From Marseilla massiliensis (GTDB lineage Bacteria > Bacteroidota > Bacteroidia > Bacteroidales > Bacteroidaceae), in assembly GCF_016899955.1 (NCBI RefSeq), contig NZ_JACJJL010000010.1, positions 1 through 64,000 of the forward strand: a stretch of DNA of 64,000 bases, in the 5' to 3' direction. Shown here piece by piece: positions 37,401 to 46,243 of this stretch (position 1 is the first letter of the stretch; each line of letters begins with the position of its first letter). A model generated the notes under the pieces. That model was not told the origin of the DNA. It saw only the letters and a program-made list of their open reading frames with translations, and ran no database searches. The position numbers and the translations under genes are program-made.

Positions 37401-37886
37401 ACCCCACACACGGTCGCTCTCAATGGTGGCGGAGCCCTTCTTCAGGCGGAATATGCCGTAGCCGGAGGTGCCTATGAGCAGGTCGCCGTTGCGGTCGGTG
37501 ACCAGCGAGCTCACCCTGGGGGTAACCCCTTCGGGGAAAGGCAGCCGCCTGAAGGCGTTGCTGTCGTAGTCGTAGCGCGCCAACCCGTTGACAAAGCCCA
37601 CGTAAAGTGAGCTGTCGGGGCCGCATATTATCTTTATGGCCGAGTTCGACGGCACTGATGTCGAGTCGGCTGCGTCGTTCATGTATGCCGTGTTGCGGTA
37701 GCCGTCAAACTTGTTGACGCCATATTCGGTTGCCACCCAGATGTATCCGTAGGCATCTTGGCAGATATCGTTGACCATGCTGCTCGACAGCTTGTCGGCA
37801 GAGTATAGCTTCCCGGTGTCGGCCTGAATGATCGACGATGCCAGCACCAGGGGTATGGATAGTGTTAGGGCATGTATCGGTTTCAT
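34459..37886 (-). pseudogene. Hybrid two-component system (HTCS) regulator, broken
   Basis: From 37886 the protein has a signal/anchor, two seven-bladed periplasmic propellers (repeated GYIWVATEYGVNKFDG, LLIGTSGYGIFRL and similar), a Y_Y_Y domain, and one membrane segment (AFFVYAMMMLATALMGMVYY, about 765-785). A HisKA box follows (FLINATHDMRSPLTLIL, phospho-acceptor His) and most of the HATPase (DTGIGLKGENTAKLFDRFYQ). It then stops at TGA 35001-35003. In another frame from about 35013 the second half of a receiver follows (SIPVILLTSKAEVADRL..KPF). Then TAG at 34777-34779, then an AraC HTH (VGLSRTQLHRKMKELTG). Roughly 150 residues, including the receiver phospho-Asp, are missing at about 35011-35020. 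The regulator cannot work as an HTCS. Confidence 0.87.
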
Positions 37887-38529
37887 CTACGTGAGTTTAA
37901 CGCTGTTATTGTGTTGGCGCAAGCCGGGCTGCCCGGGTTGCCGCATGCAGTGGATGTGGCCCGGGCCGTGGTGCCGTGGCAGGCTTGCGGTGGCGGCAAT
38001 GCACTTGTGTTGCATAGCACTGTTGGTGACGTGAATTTTATAGCTACGCCTTGCTGTAGGCGCCTTCATTCTGAATTTTGTTTACATCATAGGCCTCTGG
38101 CTTGGCTTTGCTGCCGGGTTGCGGCGCAAGGGCGGCTGATGCCACGCTTGAGCATGTGGAGGCCTGCATGCCGGTGGGTGGGGCTTTGTTGGGCTGTGGG
38201 GCATTGTCGGCCATGCCATTTGTCCCCTTTGTCCCTTTGTGTGCCGGTGGCTCGCCCCGTGGAGGCGTGCCGTGGCTGTCCGGTTGGTTTGCCGCCACGA
38301 TGCAGTGGGCAAGGTGGCGCTGCATGAAACGGGCCGTATGATGACGCGAAACGAGCCGTTCCGACCGTCGATACGGGCCGTTCGGGCCGGCCGAAAGGGC
38401 CGTATTGCAAGTCTGTGGCTCAGGGCCGGCCGCTGAGGGTGGCCGCTAACGGGCGTGACGATGGTGGGCGAGGTGTTGTAGTGCCACGAATATTCGTTAC
38501 AGATGCAGTCATGCCGACGGTTGGTTGAA
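37887..38529. other. Gene-free GC-rich region between HTCS and GH115
   Basis: About 640 bp with no convincing gene; frames on both strands are GC-driven and low in complexity (Pro/Arg/Ala/Gly-rich). A cluster of short repeats built on CGGGCCGT / GGGCCG lies around 38325-38405. It may include the HTCS promoter, which could not be placed. Confidence 0.4.
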
Positions 38530-38563
38530 ATGGTATGGGCGCGTTAATTGCGATGCGCCCATA
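38530..38563. terminator. Hairpin after GH115
   Basis: A perfect 11-bp stem (GGTATGGGCGC at 38530-38540, complement at 38553-38563) with a 12-nt loop, 60 bp past the GH115 stop. No long T run follows, so it is a terminator or 3'-end stabiliser. Confidence 0.6.
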
Positions 38564-38622
38564 CCGAAGAAACAAAGTATAATCAACTATTTAAATGTGC
38601 CTGCAATCCGATTGTGGCTTGT

Positions 38623-41171
38623 TTATCGGCGGTCTGCGGCCACCCTCTTGCCCGACTCCTTGCCGAAGAGGAACTGCGGAACGTAGCCGCCGGCGTCGAC
38701 CACCACCTTTTCAAACACGATGCCCGGGTCTTTTGGCCTCAGTGTGAGGGTGTGGAGGCTGTCGGGGCCCACGGGCAGCGTGACGGTGCTTTCGACCACC
38801 CTGCGTGCCACGGTGGGGTAATAAACCGAGTGGACGTTTTCGGGGTTCTCGTTGAGCCGGCTGTTGAAGTTGACGCTTACGGCATCGCCGCCGTCGAGGC
38901 TCACCTCGTATGTCATGCCGCCCTTGACCTGGAAGTCGAGCGTTGACTTGACAACGACGTGCACCTTCACTGTCTTCACGCCGCCAATGCCGCCGAACTT
39001 GTATGTCAATTCGGCCCCGTCGGTAGGCTTGGTGTAGGGCATGAGGGCCATGGCGCCCAGGGTGCGGCCCATGTGGGGGATGTTTGTCCAGCATGCCTCT
39101 TTTGCGTCGCGCTTGCAGAAATAGTGCTCGGCCTCGATGCTCACCACGCCATCGGAGCCCTCGAACACGTAGCCGCCCTGCCCGCCGGCAGCCATACGGT
39201 ATACCCGTGGCATGATGTCGTGGGGGAAATCGTCGTTCCACGATGTGTAACCTATGTGCTTCTGCATCATCATGCCACGCCATTTGCCTCCGGCCAGCTC
39301 GTTGTTGTATTGTGCGCAGAGAGCCGAGTCGCGCCTGAAGAAGCGCTCGCAGCGGTCGGCCCATACGTTGGCGTCGGGGTTGCCGGCCTCGTAGAGCCTG
39401 TTGTTCATGGCCTGGGCGCGATACATGCGGTGGAGGTTGGCCATGGCCTGGATGGGAAAGAGAATCAGTTCGCGGTAAGCGTCGTGCTGGTCGGGGCGGA
39501 GCCTGGTGTACAGCTCTAGTGCCTCGGCCTCAAGCTCGGTGTATTCGGCCACCACTTCGTCCCACTCGCCCTTGTCGAGGTTGTAGGTGCCGGCATCGAG
39601 CATCTCTGCCGTAGAGCGGCCGTTGAGCTTGCAGCACAGGTTGAGCAGCCGCGCTGCCTCGCCGGCGTGGGCCTCGCCAAACTGCTGGGCGCAGAACTCG
39701 CGCGTGTGGTCGAGCAGGTTGCCGGCGTTGAAGCGGCGCGGGTTCCATGCCATGCTCAGGAACATGTTGATGGGATACTCCATTGGCTTGAGGTCGCCCA
39801 CGTTCAGTACCCACAGCTTGTCGACACCATATTCGTAGGTGAGGTGCAGCTGCTCCCACATGTTCTGTATTGGCGTGGCGTTGAGGAACTTTGAGTTGCG
39901 GGGCGCTCCCACATAGTCTACATGGTAATACATGCCCCATCCGCCTTTGCGCTTGCGCTCGCTGGCGTTGGGCAGGCGGGTCACGTCGCCCCAGTTGTCG
40001 TCGCACAGCAGCACTATGGCGTCGTCGGGCGCCTTAAGTCCCTTCGCCATGTATCTCTGCACCTCCTTGTAGACGGCCCAACCTGTGGCCTCTCCTTGGC
40101 CGGGCGGCCGGTGGCTTCGGCAATGATGGCCCTTTGGTTCTTGAAAATCTTGCGCAGAAGGGCTATGTTGCGCTCGTCTTTGGTCTTGTACTCGCTGTCG
40201 TTGCGGTCTTCGCCGCCCATGGGCTCGTCGCCGTCGCCACGCATGCCGATGGTTATCAGGTCTTCGGTGTCTTTGGCGCGCTCAACACCGAGGCGGAAGA
40301 AGTCGTCGATTACCTTCTGGTTGGTCTCATAGTTCCACGCCCCGTACTGCTTGCGGTGGCGTGCCCATTCCTGGTGGTTGCGCGCCATGGGCTCGTGGTG
40401 CGACGTGCCCATGATGATGCCCATCTCGTTGGCAGTCTTGCTGTTGAGCGGGTCGTCGGCATAGAAGCTCCATCCCCACATCGCCGGCCACATGAAGTTG
40501 GCCTTGAGACGCAGCAGCAGCTCGAACACGCGGGCGTAGAAGTCGTGGCCGCCATAGTCGGTGCCGTAGGTGTTCTTCACCCACGAGGTGAGGCAGGGGG
40601 CCTCATCGTTGAGGAATATGCCGCGGTAACGCACGGCCGGCTCACCGTCGGTGTAGGTGCCACCTTTTATATAAATGCGCTCGTGGTGCTCTACAGGCAC
40701 GTCGGCCCACCAATACCACGGCGAGACGCCAATCTGCCTCGACAGCTCGTATATGCCGTAGATGGTGCCGCGGCGGTCGGAGCCGGCAATGACCACCTGG
40801 TTGCCGGTGGTGGTTATGATGTATTTCTCGCACTTGCCCTTCAGGTCTTTGGCGTTTATCACACCGAGGCTGGCCAGGCGGTCGATGCCTGCAGAGTGGC
40901 CTATGGTGCCGACAACGATCTTGGCGTCGGCATGCCGGCCCACCGTGGCCTCGGCGCCGCACACCTTGCCGATGTCGGTGGCCAGGTTGCGGGCGGCTAT
41001 CGACACGCCCTTGAGGTCGGCAGGGTCAAGGTCGATGGTTACGCGGCCGTCGTTAAGCAGCAGGCCGCCGCCCGTGAAACTAACGAACCGGGGGGCGCCG
41101 GCCATGGCCGACACCACGAATAGCAGGGCTGACACGGCCATTTGCCTGATGAAAGATTGTCTTTTTCTCAT
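38623..41171 (-). pseudogene. GH115 alpha-glucuronidase, frameshifted
   Basis: The frame from 41171 encodes a signal peptide and the first ~360 residues of a GH115 xylan alpha-(4-O-methyl)-glucuronidase (YRGIFLNDEAPCLTSWVKNTYG, LLRLKANFMWPAMWGWSF, MGIIMGTSHHEPMARNHQEW, MRGDGDEPMGG). It then leaves the family frame at about 40080. The rest, from EVQRYMAKGLKAPDDAIVLLCDDNWGD to VAADRR, lies in another frame ending with TAA at 38623. Restoring one base in the CCCAA run at 40078-40082 gives RPAKERPQVWAVYKEVQRYM, the normal family string. GH115 removes glucuronic acid from internal xylose units. Divergent from the GDSL/symporter genes. One-base loss: real mutation or sequence error. Confidence 0.88.
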
Positions 41172-41203
41172 TTCTAATTTTAGGTATGTTATTCGTTTCT
41201 CCG

Positions 41204-41326
41204 CGAAATTAGCAATACTTAAGGACAGTGAGGCCATGAAACGGCTTTTATTTTGCGGCATGAAACAAATAGCAAACAATACGGAACACGCTTGCAAGCC
41301 TCATGCGGAATTAGTGATTAACTTCG
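41204..41326. promoter_or_regulatory. Divergent promoter region GH115 / GDSL esterase
   Basis: In the 183-bp gap, minus-strand TAATTTCG (41211-41204) and plus-strand TAACTTCG (41319-41326) are mirrored near-matches to the -7 consensus, both with TTCG in place of TTTG. Each lies about 30 bp before its start codon. The shared deviation suggests co-regulated activator-dependent promoters. Confidence 0.4.
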
Positions 41327-41354
41327 CAATGTAAACCAAACAAAAAAAACAAGA

Positions 41355-42558
41355 ATGAGACATTACGTATCTGTCATGCTGTTGCTTCTTGCCATGATGG
41401 CGCATGCCGCCGACGGCAAGTGGGCAGGAACGTGGGCCACAGCCATAGAGCCGGTGGGGAAAAACCGACCTGCCGGACAATCTGGACTTGGCCAACAGCT
41501 CCATAAGGCAAGTGGTTAAGGTGTCGACGGGGGGCCGGGAGATAAGGTTGAGGCTGTCGAACGAGTTCAGTGAGAAACCAATAGAGATTATCTCGGTATG
41601 GGTGGCCGACGCGCGCGACTCGTCGGACGTGGACAGGAAGACGGCCCGCAGCCTGTATTTCGGCGGGAAGAAGGCCGTAATCATAGAACCGGGCAAGACC
41701 GTGACGAGCGACGCCCTGGCCTACGGCCTCAAGCCGTTGCAGTTGCTGGCCATAACCATCAGCTATGGGGCGGTGCCGGCCAAGGCCACGGGGCACAGGG
41801 GCTCGCGTACCACGTCGTATGTCGTTAAGGGTGAGGGCAGGCCCCGGCGCTCATTCAACGGGGCATTGCGCTTGGAGCGGTGGCTCAACATCGCAGCAGT
41901 GGAGGTGAGGGCCGACGGCAAGAAAAGCATTGCCATACTGGGCAACTCGATAACCGACGGGCGAGGCAGCGACACCGACAGGCAGAACAGGTGGCCCGAC
42001 AGGATGGCCGAGGCACTGGCCGGCAACGCGCTGACCTCCGGGATCGGGGTGCTTAACCTTGGCATTGGCGGCAACTGTGTGGTGGCCGGGGGGCTCGGCC
42101 CAACGGCACTGAACCGCTTTGACACCGACATACTGGGGCAAAACGGGCTTGAGGCGGTAGTCGTATTTGAGGGCATCAACGACATAGGCGGAGAACAAGG
42201 CAACTGTGAACGCAGGGCCGGAGAGCTGATAGAGGCCTACAAACTGTTTGTGGACAAGGCGCACAAACGCGGAATAAAGGTGTATGGGGCTACAATAACG
42301 CCGTTTGGCAACAGTTTCTACGACGCGGGCTTCTTCAGGGAGGCCGCCAGGCAGACCGTCAACAGGTGGATAAGGACTGGCGGGGCCTTTGACGGGGTTA
42401 TCGACTTCGACATGCTGATGCGCGACAGCGAATGCCCCGCAAAGCTCAGGAGGCAGTGGCAAAGCGACTGGCTGCACCCTAACGCCGAAGGGTATGAGGC
42501 CATGGGCCGGATGGCGGCGCAGTTTATCATTGACGAACAAACAAAGGCCGAGCCATGA
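41355..42558 (+). pseudogene. SGNH/GDSL esterase, frameshifted near N-terminus
   Basis: The ATG at 41355 opens a clean signal peptide (YVSVMLLLLAMMAHAADG) and GKWAGTWATAIEPVGK, then runs to TAA within 55 residues. The family frame continues one base off from about 41462 as TDLPDNLDLANSSIRQVVKVSTGG. Removing one A from the GGGGAAAAA run (41456-41464) restores it. Downstream motifs are intact: nucleophile Ser in AILGNSITDGRGS, Gly in NLGIGGNCVV, Asn in EGINDIGG, and Asp/His in DWLHPNAEGYEAM. In the xylan context it is likely an acetyl esterase. The last codons overlap the symporter start. The lesion is in a homopolymer, so a sequence error must be considered. Confidence 0.82.
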
Positions 42559-43967
42559 GCGTTGCTGTTTCATTGAATGAAGCTAAGGGCTTCTGTCGCC
42601 TGGGCTGGCTTACGAGGATAGGGTTTGGCGCAGGAGACCTGGCACAGAACCTGGTGTACCAGACCATTTCCATATATTTGCTGATATACTACACCAATGT
42701 CTACGGCCTTGACCCGTCGGCAGCGGCGTTCATGTTTCTCGTAGTGAGGGTGGTCGACCTCGTGTGGGACCCTTTAGTGGGAACATTTGTCGACAAGCAC
42801 TCGCCGCGCTTCGGCAAGTACCGCTCATACCTTCTCTTTGCCGAAGTGCCGCTGTCGGGCTTCGCCATCATGTGCTTCTGGAACGGATACAGCGGTTCGC
42901 TGCTGTATGCCTATGTCACTTACGTGGGGCTGTCGATGCTATACACTCTGATAAACGTGCCTTACGGTGCCCTGAATGCCTCGCTCACTCGTGACACCAA
43001 CGAGATAACCATACTCACATCGGTGAGGATGTTGCTGGCAAACACCGGCGGACTGGCTGTGGCCTATGGCATCCCGGTGCTCTTGGCCAAGCTGTCGCCC
43101 GACGGGAAGATGAACACCGCTGCCTCGTCGGACGCATGGCTGACGACAATGACTATTTACGCTGTGGCAGGTTTGGCGCTTATGCTCTTCTGTTTCAGCC
43201 AGACGCGGGAGCGTGTGGTGATGGGCGACGACGAGACTGCCGACGTGAGGCTCAGTGACCTCTGGACGGAGTTCTTCCGCAACAGGCCGCTGCGCATACT
43301 GGCCTTCTTCTTCGTGACGGCGTTTGCCATGATGGCCGTGGGCAACTCGGCAGGCTCTTACTACATGATATATAACATACATGCCGATGCCGGGCAGGTG
43401 GCCAACTTCATGGCTCTGGGGTCTGTGCCTGCATTCATATTCATGCCAATGGTTCCGGCCATCAAGCGGAAGGTTGGCAAGCGGGCCATGTTCAGCATCT
43501 TCCTTTCCGTTGCCATTGTGGGCATGGTGCTGCTGTATGTCATCTCGGTAGTACCGGCGCTGCGGGCCAATATATGGATGGTTTATGCCGCTCAGTTCGT
43601 GAAGTCAACTGGCGTGATTGTGGCCACGGGCTACATGTGGGCGTTGGTTCCAGAGGTCATCTCGTATGGCGAATATGTAAACGGCAAGCGGATATCTGGC
43701 ATAGTGAACGCTCTGACGGGCATATTCTACAAAGCCGGAATGGCCCTGGGTGGTGTGATACCAGGCATGGTGCTGGCCTTTGTGGGCTTCGACAAGGGTA
43801 GCGAGAGCGTACAGTCGCCGCTGGCTGAACAGGGCATCCTGTGGCTTGTGGCTGTCATACCGGCGGCTTTGCTCGTTGTCGCCCTGATGATAATATCGCG
43901 TTACGAACTCACCGACGAGCGTATCGACGAGATTAACCGTGTGATTGAGCGTAGGCGCAATGTTTGA
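42555..43967 (+). CDS. GPH-family sugar:cation symporter (MFS fold)
   Basis: 470 residues with about 12 hydrophobic segments, in the inner membrane. The family signature of glycoside-pentoside-hexuronide symporters is visible: GFGAGDLAQNLVYQTISIYLLIYYTNVYGLD at the start, RVVDLVWDPLVGTFVDKHSPRFGKYRSYLL (about 58-88, the cation and sugar region), and VPYGALNASLTRDTNEITILTSVRM (about 136-160). XynB/XylP-type relatives import xylosides or glucuronides, which fits the end of the xylan locus. The start overlaps the GDSL stop by 4 bp (ATGA), indicating translational coupling. The gene is intact. Confidence 0.9.
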   Translation: MSVAVSLNEAKGFCRLGWLTRIGFGAGDLAQNLVYQTISIYLLIYYTNVYGLDPSAAAFMFLVVRVVDLVWDPLVGTFVDKHSPRFGKYRSYLLFAEVPLSGFAIMCFWNGYSGSLLYAYVTYVGLSMLYTLINVPYGALNASLTRDTNEITILTSVRMLLANTGGLAVAYGIPVLLAKLSPDGKMNTAASSDAWLTTMTIYAVAGLALMLFCFSQTRERVVMGDDETADVRLSDLWTEFFRNRPLRILAFFFVTAFAMMAVGNSAGSYYMIYNIHADAGQVANFMALGSVPAFIFMPMVPAIKRKVGKRAMFSIFLSVAIVGMVLLYVISVVPALRANIWMVYAAQFVKSTGVIVATGYMWALVPEVISYGEYVNGKRISGIVNALTGIFYKAGMALGGVIPGMVLAFVGFDKGSESVQSPLAEQGILWLVAVIPAALLVVALMIISRYELTDERIDEINRVIERRRNV

Positions 43968-44572
43968 TTTGTGTTGCCATCATGTTGGTGTGGGGCTTGC
44001 AGCGGTGTTGCGGCATGTGTGTCGCGTGGCTATGGCCGCCATTGCCAGGCAATGCCTTTGGCAAGGAGGGAGGGGCTGTCCGCACGGAGACAAGGTTAAA
44101 ATAGCTTGACGGCAATGGGCTACTTAGGTTAAGGCGTGCGCCGTCTGGTGGTGCCTGTTGCCTAGTTAGGGTGGTTGGATATGTAGGTTTGTGGCCGCTG
44201 CAGGTTTAATGACACCGACAGGCAGCCCAGGGCTGGCGAGCAGACTGCTCTTGCCACGTTGCAGAAGTGGTATGATTGTGGCGTTGACGATGCCGCCCGC
44301 CATGTAGGCCAGGGCACGGGCATTGTCGACTGTTGGCTTTTATTGCGGTCCGTTGGACCGTGGTGGGCACAATGGAATCTGTTGGCAGGCAGCTTGCTGT
44401 GGTGATGCGTCCGGCAGTTGGCGATTCCAATGGCGAGTTACTGCATAGCTTCTTGCGGGTTCGCATCCACATCTCATACTGTTCGGACAGCACTGTCATT
44501 CCCCTTGTTCGCATCCATTTCACAAATGTTGTCTACCTTTCGCAAGTCGCATTGTGCCTTACATAAAATAGA
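43968..44572. other. Gene-free region between symporter and hairpin
   Basis: About 600 bp with no supported gene. A CATTGCC-A-GGCAATG hairpin near 44040 may end the symporter transcript. Composition begins to fall from GC-rich to AT-richer at about 44.5 kb, which probably marks the left border zone of the defence island. Confidence 0.4.
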
Positions 44573-44612
44573 TAATCCCGAAAACCCTCTTTCTACAGGC
44601 TTTTCGGGATTA
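44573..44612. terminator. 12-bp stem hairpin at island border
   Basis: Perfect 12-nt arms (TAATCCCGAAAA at 44573-44584, complement at 44601-44612) with a 16-nt loop. It lies downstream, on the minus strand, of both the tRNA-like remnant and the BREX operon, and could terminate either. Such CCCGAAA hairpins are common behind tRNA genes in this phylum. Confidence 0.6.
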
Positions 44613-44619
44613 CGATGTG

Positions 44620-44709
44620 GTACCACCAGAAATCGAACTATTCGTTCAAGTGGCTGAATATCTTTGATTTATGAATCAGCAAGTAGTGTAATCTCCCGCT
44701 ATTGCTCCA
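44620..44709 (-). other. tRNA-like remnant, possible attachment site
   Basis: On the minus strand a GTGGAGC...GTACCAC acceptor-like pairing (6 of 7, including a wobble) encloses a GTTCGATT T-loop-like string and a central stem with CAT in its loop. The D and T stems do not pair properly, so this is not a working tRNA by eye. It is followed by a hairpin typical of tRNA 3' flanks and lies at the island border, where tRNA genes often serve as integration sites. Weak call. Confidence 0.22.
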
Positions 44710-44825
44710 CCGGATTGTTGCAGCGTTCTGCGACAGATTGCGTGGAGGTTTCCTTTATTGATTACAAATATACAGCTTTCTTTTGAAAGTCAGGCATGTA
44801 ATCATGAAAATTTCTCCACCTTGGT

Positions 44826-46214
44826 TCAAAATCCTTGTTGGACTTCCCAATAGCCTCCTTTATTGGGGCCGACATGTTTTATCATCCCTTTTTCTTGGAG
44901 TGAAGCCAACCGACGTTTTACGCTGCTTTCATGTATGCCTAAGCGACTTACCAATTCTTTTCTTTGTATATAAGGATTCTCTTTAATTAGTTCAAGAATG
45001 ACGTTTTCTTGCTTTTGCTGGCCGGTTTCTGGTCGGTTTCTGGTCTTTTCTGGGTCGTTCTTTTGGGTCGTTTCTGGGTCGTATTGGGTCGTAACCCTTT
45101 CCGGATACTCGAACTTGAATGTAGTCCAAATCCCTGAAGCATCGTAGCGGAACTCCGGCGTGGAGAAACCGCCATTCTTACATGCCGTGATAATGCGCTC
45201 AATACCGCGTCCCCATGCCTCAATCTCACCTGCACGGAAGAACGTATTGGCAATATCCGGGTTGTAAGGCATACTTCGATGTGAGGACAATAAGGTTTCC
45301 ACAGTCCAACCTTCGGGCAATACTCCACCGTTTATTATCTCCACTTTGTTCTCATATACACGGATTTGGATTGGGGAAGGCTCCGCATAGTCTTTGTTGA
45401 TACAGGCATTCAATAGTGCCTCACGCAGAGCCTCACGGGGCATAGGCAATGTTTCTATCCGCTGGATACCTTCGTAGGTGATGATGGCTTTCATGTATTT
45501 GGTACACAGCAAGTCCATCAGTTTCACGATTTGTTGGAACAGATTACCATGCACTTCGTCCTGATACACCAAATCCATGCCTTCACGGAAGAAGCCGATC
45601 TTTACAAACGCTCCGGTCACATACTTTTCCGGGTCGGGATGGAACAGCAAGGCGGCAGCACGTTTCAGGTAACTGCCCTCATAAAGCCGAAGTTTTTCTA
45701 GCAATCCGTGATTGTCATCCATCAAGTCCGCTTCCTCCATGCGTCCGCTCCTTTTAGCATACTTGCGGAACAAGTCAAACGTAGCGTTGTCCAAGTCCTC
45801 CGCTTTCAGATAAGGCACAGGCACACCGTCCCAAGTCTTTCCCTGTTTGCGAAGCATAAAGCGGTCGAGTGCCGCCCCTTTCAGTTCCTGATTGGTCGCA
45901 CCGCTCCGTTGGTAATACTTGCCCCGGAAACTGACGGGATAAGGATAAGCCTCCGTCATGATTTCCAGATATTGCTTTCCGTTTTTTTCTTTCAGGTTGA
46001 CATCCACTAAGATACCCATCATGTCACGCACCTTGTTCGGAATGTCCTCCATCAGTTTCTTGGCATCCTGCACACCGCACACCTCGCCATTGTCCTTTAT
46101 ACCCACATAAAGGATACCGCCTTGTGCATTGGCAAAGCCACAAATCCATTTCTGGTATTCGTCACGCCAAGATTCTTTGAATTCTATGTTTTGGGATTCA
46201 ATGCCGTTATTCAT
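44826..46214 (-). CDS. AlbA_2 (Schlafen-like) ATP-binding regulator protein, BREX-linked
   Basis: 462 residues. The N-terminal AlbA_2 domain (about 5-125: SQNIEFKESWRDEYQKWICGFANAQGGILYVGIKDNGEVCGV) is followed by the usual mixed region. An HATPase-like C-terminal part comes next (LREALLNACINKDYAEPSPIQIRVYENKVEIINGG, then ANTFFRAGEIEAWGRGIERI). A repetitive polar linker (about 370-400) and a winged-helix end (RKELVSRLGIHESSVKRRLASLQEKGMI) complete it. Such proteins are called putative transcriptional regulators; close relatives also occur in defence islands. It is the last gene of the BREX operon, 29 bp after brxL. Accessory defence or regulatory role inferred from position. Confidence 0.78.
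   Translation of the reverse strand: MNNGIESQNIEFKESWRDEYQKWICGFANAQGGILYVGIKDNGEVCGVQDAKKLMEDIPNKVRDMMGILVDVNLKEKNGKQYLEIMTEAYPYPVSFRGKYYQRSGATNQELKGAALDRFMLRKQGKTWDGVPVPYLKAEDLDNATFDLFRKYAKRSGRMEEADLMDDNHGLLEKLRLYEGSYLKRAAALLFHPDPEKYVTGAFVKIGFFREGMDLVYQDEVHGNLFQQIVKLMDLLCTKYMKAIITYEGIQRIETLPMPREALREALLNACINKDYAEPSPIQIRVYENKVEIINGGVLPEGWTVETLLSSHRSMPYNPDIANTFFRAGEIEAWGRGIERIITACKNGGFSTPEFRYDASGIWTTFKFEYPERVTTQYDPETTQKNDPEKTRNRPETGQQKQENVILELIKENPYIQRKELVSRLGIHESSVKRRLASLQEKGMIKHVGPNKGGYWEVQQGF
45019..45104 (-). repeat. Short tandem repeats coding the AlbA_2 protein linker
   Basis: About seven imperfect copies of a 10-12 nt unit (GGTCGTTTCTG, plus strand) run through 45019-45104. They encode a DPETTQKNDPEKTRNRPETG-type linker between the ATPase-like and winged-helix parts. 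Unit lengths vary between copies, so slippage could change frame or linker length. Confidence 0.6.
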
Positions 46215-46243
46215 AAACTTGTAAGATATATGAAATCATTAAC

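Noticed and set aside
10055-41171. Long open frames on the plus strand opposite the xylan genes (for example 10259-11815, 34935-36464, 12684-13736, 29932-30810).
   Set aside because: They mirror GC-rich codon use of real minus-strand genes with clear motifs; their translations have no recognisable domain, start signal or neighbours.
44206-44566. Possible small genes between the symporter and the tRNA-like remnant (frames at 44206-44523 and 44333-44566).
   Set aside because: They overlap on opposite strands, show no motif or start signal, and composition shifts here as expected for a junction.
45019-45104. Short tandem repeats as a separate regulatory iteron array.
   Set aside because: They lie inside an open coding frame and encode a plausible polar linker, so they are treated as intragenic repeats.
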